The notes under the pieces: model-generated
What the model was told of the DNA's origin: nothing
What the model saw: only the letters and a program-made list of their open reading frames with translations
Database searches by the model: none
Translations under genes and position numbers: made by a program
NCBI GenBank assembly: GCA_026392265.1
Contig: JAPLCL010000386.1
Location: 1 to 5,281, forward strand
DNA length: 5,281 nt
Origin: Actinomycetota bacterium
GTDB taxonomy: Bacteria; Actinomycetota; Thermoleophilia; UBA2241
Direction of reading: 5' to 3'
In this document: piece by piece, positions 4,381 to 5,281 of the stretch
Layout: every line of letters starts with the position of its first letter
Position numbering within the stretch: position 1 is the stretch's first letter

Positions 4381-5281
4381 CCGCGCAGCGCCCCGGCACG
4401 CGCATCCTCGCCATCGACGTGGGCGCCGGCACCGCCGACATCCTCCTCACACGTCCCGGTCAGCCGCTCGAGAACGCCGTCAAGCTCGTCGTGCCGTCGC
4501 GCACGCAGGTGGTGGCCGCGCAGATCGCGGCGGCCACCGCGCACGGCCAGACCGTCGTCTTCACGGGGCCGACCATGGGCGGCGGCGCCGACGGCGCCGC
4601 CATGAAGGCGCATCTCGCCGCCGGCCTTGCCTTCGTGGCCACCGAGCAGGCGGCGCGGACCTTCGCCGACGACGTGGACAAGGTCCGCGCCCTCGGCGCG
4701 CGCGTGGTCGGCGACAGGACGGCGGCCGAGGTGCTCGGACGCTTACCGGCCGCCTCGTGCGCGCACGTGCGCTCCGGCGATCTCGACACGTCCGGCCTGC
4801 GCGCCGCGCTCGAGCTGCTCGGCGTAGAGCCGCGTTTCGAGGCCGTCGCGGTAGCCGTCCAGGACCACGGCTTCAGCCCGCACGGCTCCAACCGCGTGTT
4901 TCGCTTCGCCTTCTGGCAGGCCGCCGTGAACGAGCGCCGGCTGCTCGGCGAGCTCTTCTACGCGACCGCCGATGCGCCGCCCGACTTCACCAGGCTGCGC
5001 GCCGCGGCGGCGCTCGCCGACGAGCTCGCCAGCGGCGGGCCGGCGCTGGTCGCCGACACCGGCCCGGCGGCGCTCTACGGCGCGCTTCCGGCAGGCGTCA
5101 CCGACGCCGTGCTCGTCAACGTCGGCAACGGGCACACGATCTGCGTGGTAACGCTGGGCGGCCGCCTGGCCGGCGTGTTCGAGCACCACACGCGCAGGCT
5201 CGACGGACCCGGCCTCGAACAGCGCCTGCGGCGCTTCCTCGCCGGCGACCTGCACAGCGACGAGGTGCGCGCCGACGGCGG
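4377..5281 (+). CDS. DUF1786 family protein, 3' end cut by window, non-standard start
   Basis: Function unknown. The frame is open from 4287 to the right edge. The N-terminal strand ILAIDVGAGTADILL (10-24 if CTG at 4377 is codon 1) and ENAVKLVVPSRT (32-43) are the DUF1786 opening; TGPTMGGG (63-70), VQDHGFSPHGSNR (161-173), DTGPAAL (227-233), VLVNVGNGHT (245-254) and EHHT (269-272) follow. The family is sometimes labelled pyruvate formate-lyase activating enzyme, but no CxxxCxxC radical-SAM motif is visible; the two glycine-rich Asp/Asn loops look more like an ASKHA (actin/sugar kinase) phosphate-binding fold, which is my inference. No ATG, GTG or TTG exists in frame between the upstream stop (4284-4286) and the conserved first strand. 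CTG at 4377, overlapping the glycosyltransferase stop as CTGA, is the likeliest start, with ATC at 4404 or a sequence error as alternatives. The overlap suggests coupled translation. Confidence 0.82.
   Translation, partial: MTAQRPGTRILAIDVGAGTADILLTRPGQPLENAVKLVVPSRTQVVAAQIAAATAHGQTVVFTGPTMGGGADGAAMKAHLAAGLAFVATEQAARTFADDVDKVRALGARVVGDRTAAEVLGRLPAASCAHVRSGDLDTSGLRAALELLGVEPRFEAVAVAVQDHGFSPHGSNRVFRFAFWQAAVNERRLLGELFYATADAPPDFTRLRAAAALADELASGGPALVADTGPAALYGALPAGVTDAVLVNVGNGHTICVVTLGGRLAGVFEHHTRRLDGPGLEQRLRRFLAGDLHSDEVRADG

Overview
The window is high-GC bacterial DNA with codons ending mostly in G or C. It carries four genes in two divergent pairs on either side of a promoter region of about 200 bp. 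The gene types (bacterial NrdR, B12-dependent ribonucleotide reductase, a soluble polyprenol-phosphate-mannose-synthase-like enzyme, a DUF1786 protein), the GTG start, a possible leaderless start and the NrdR sequence style fit a deep-branching actinobacterium, perhaps Thermoleophilia-like. That placement is an impression, not a demonstrated assignment.

Left part, minus strand (3457 down to 1): nrdR and nrdJ overlap by 8 nt and look like one transcription unit. nrdJ encodes an adenosylcobalamin-dependent (class II) ribonucleotide reductase and runs off the left edge. It is interrupted in frame by a 366-residue intein (955-2052) with intact splicing motifs and two LAGLIDADG endonuclease motifs. 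The intein sits directly before the catalytic thiyl-radical cysteine, so the splicing nucleophile and the radical cysteine of the mature enzyme are the same residue. The tandem antisense ORFs opposite nrdJ are coding shadows.

Centre (3458-3654): a minus-strand promoter (TTGTCA, 16 bp, TATAGT) is overlapped by one NrdR-box-like palindrome. A second box lies about 31 bp downstream, three helical turns away. This predicts that NrdR represses its own operon and hence nrdJ. On the plus strand a TATACT hexamer lies 9 nt before the next ATG with no Shine-Dalgarno sequence, which suggests a nearly leaderless transcript.

Right part, plus strand (3655-5281): a GT-A family 2 glycosyltransferase of the dolichol/polyprenol-phosphate mannose synthase type is followed, with a 4-nt overlap at CTGA, by a DUF1786 protein that has no ATG, GTG or TTG start and leaves the window at the right edge. 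The two are probably cotranscribed; no functional link is evident. The most interesting items are the intein at the radical cysteine, the NrdR operator pair and the poorly understood DUF1786 gene with its non-standard start.
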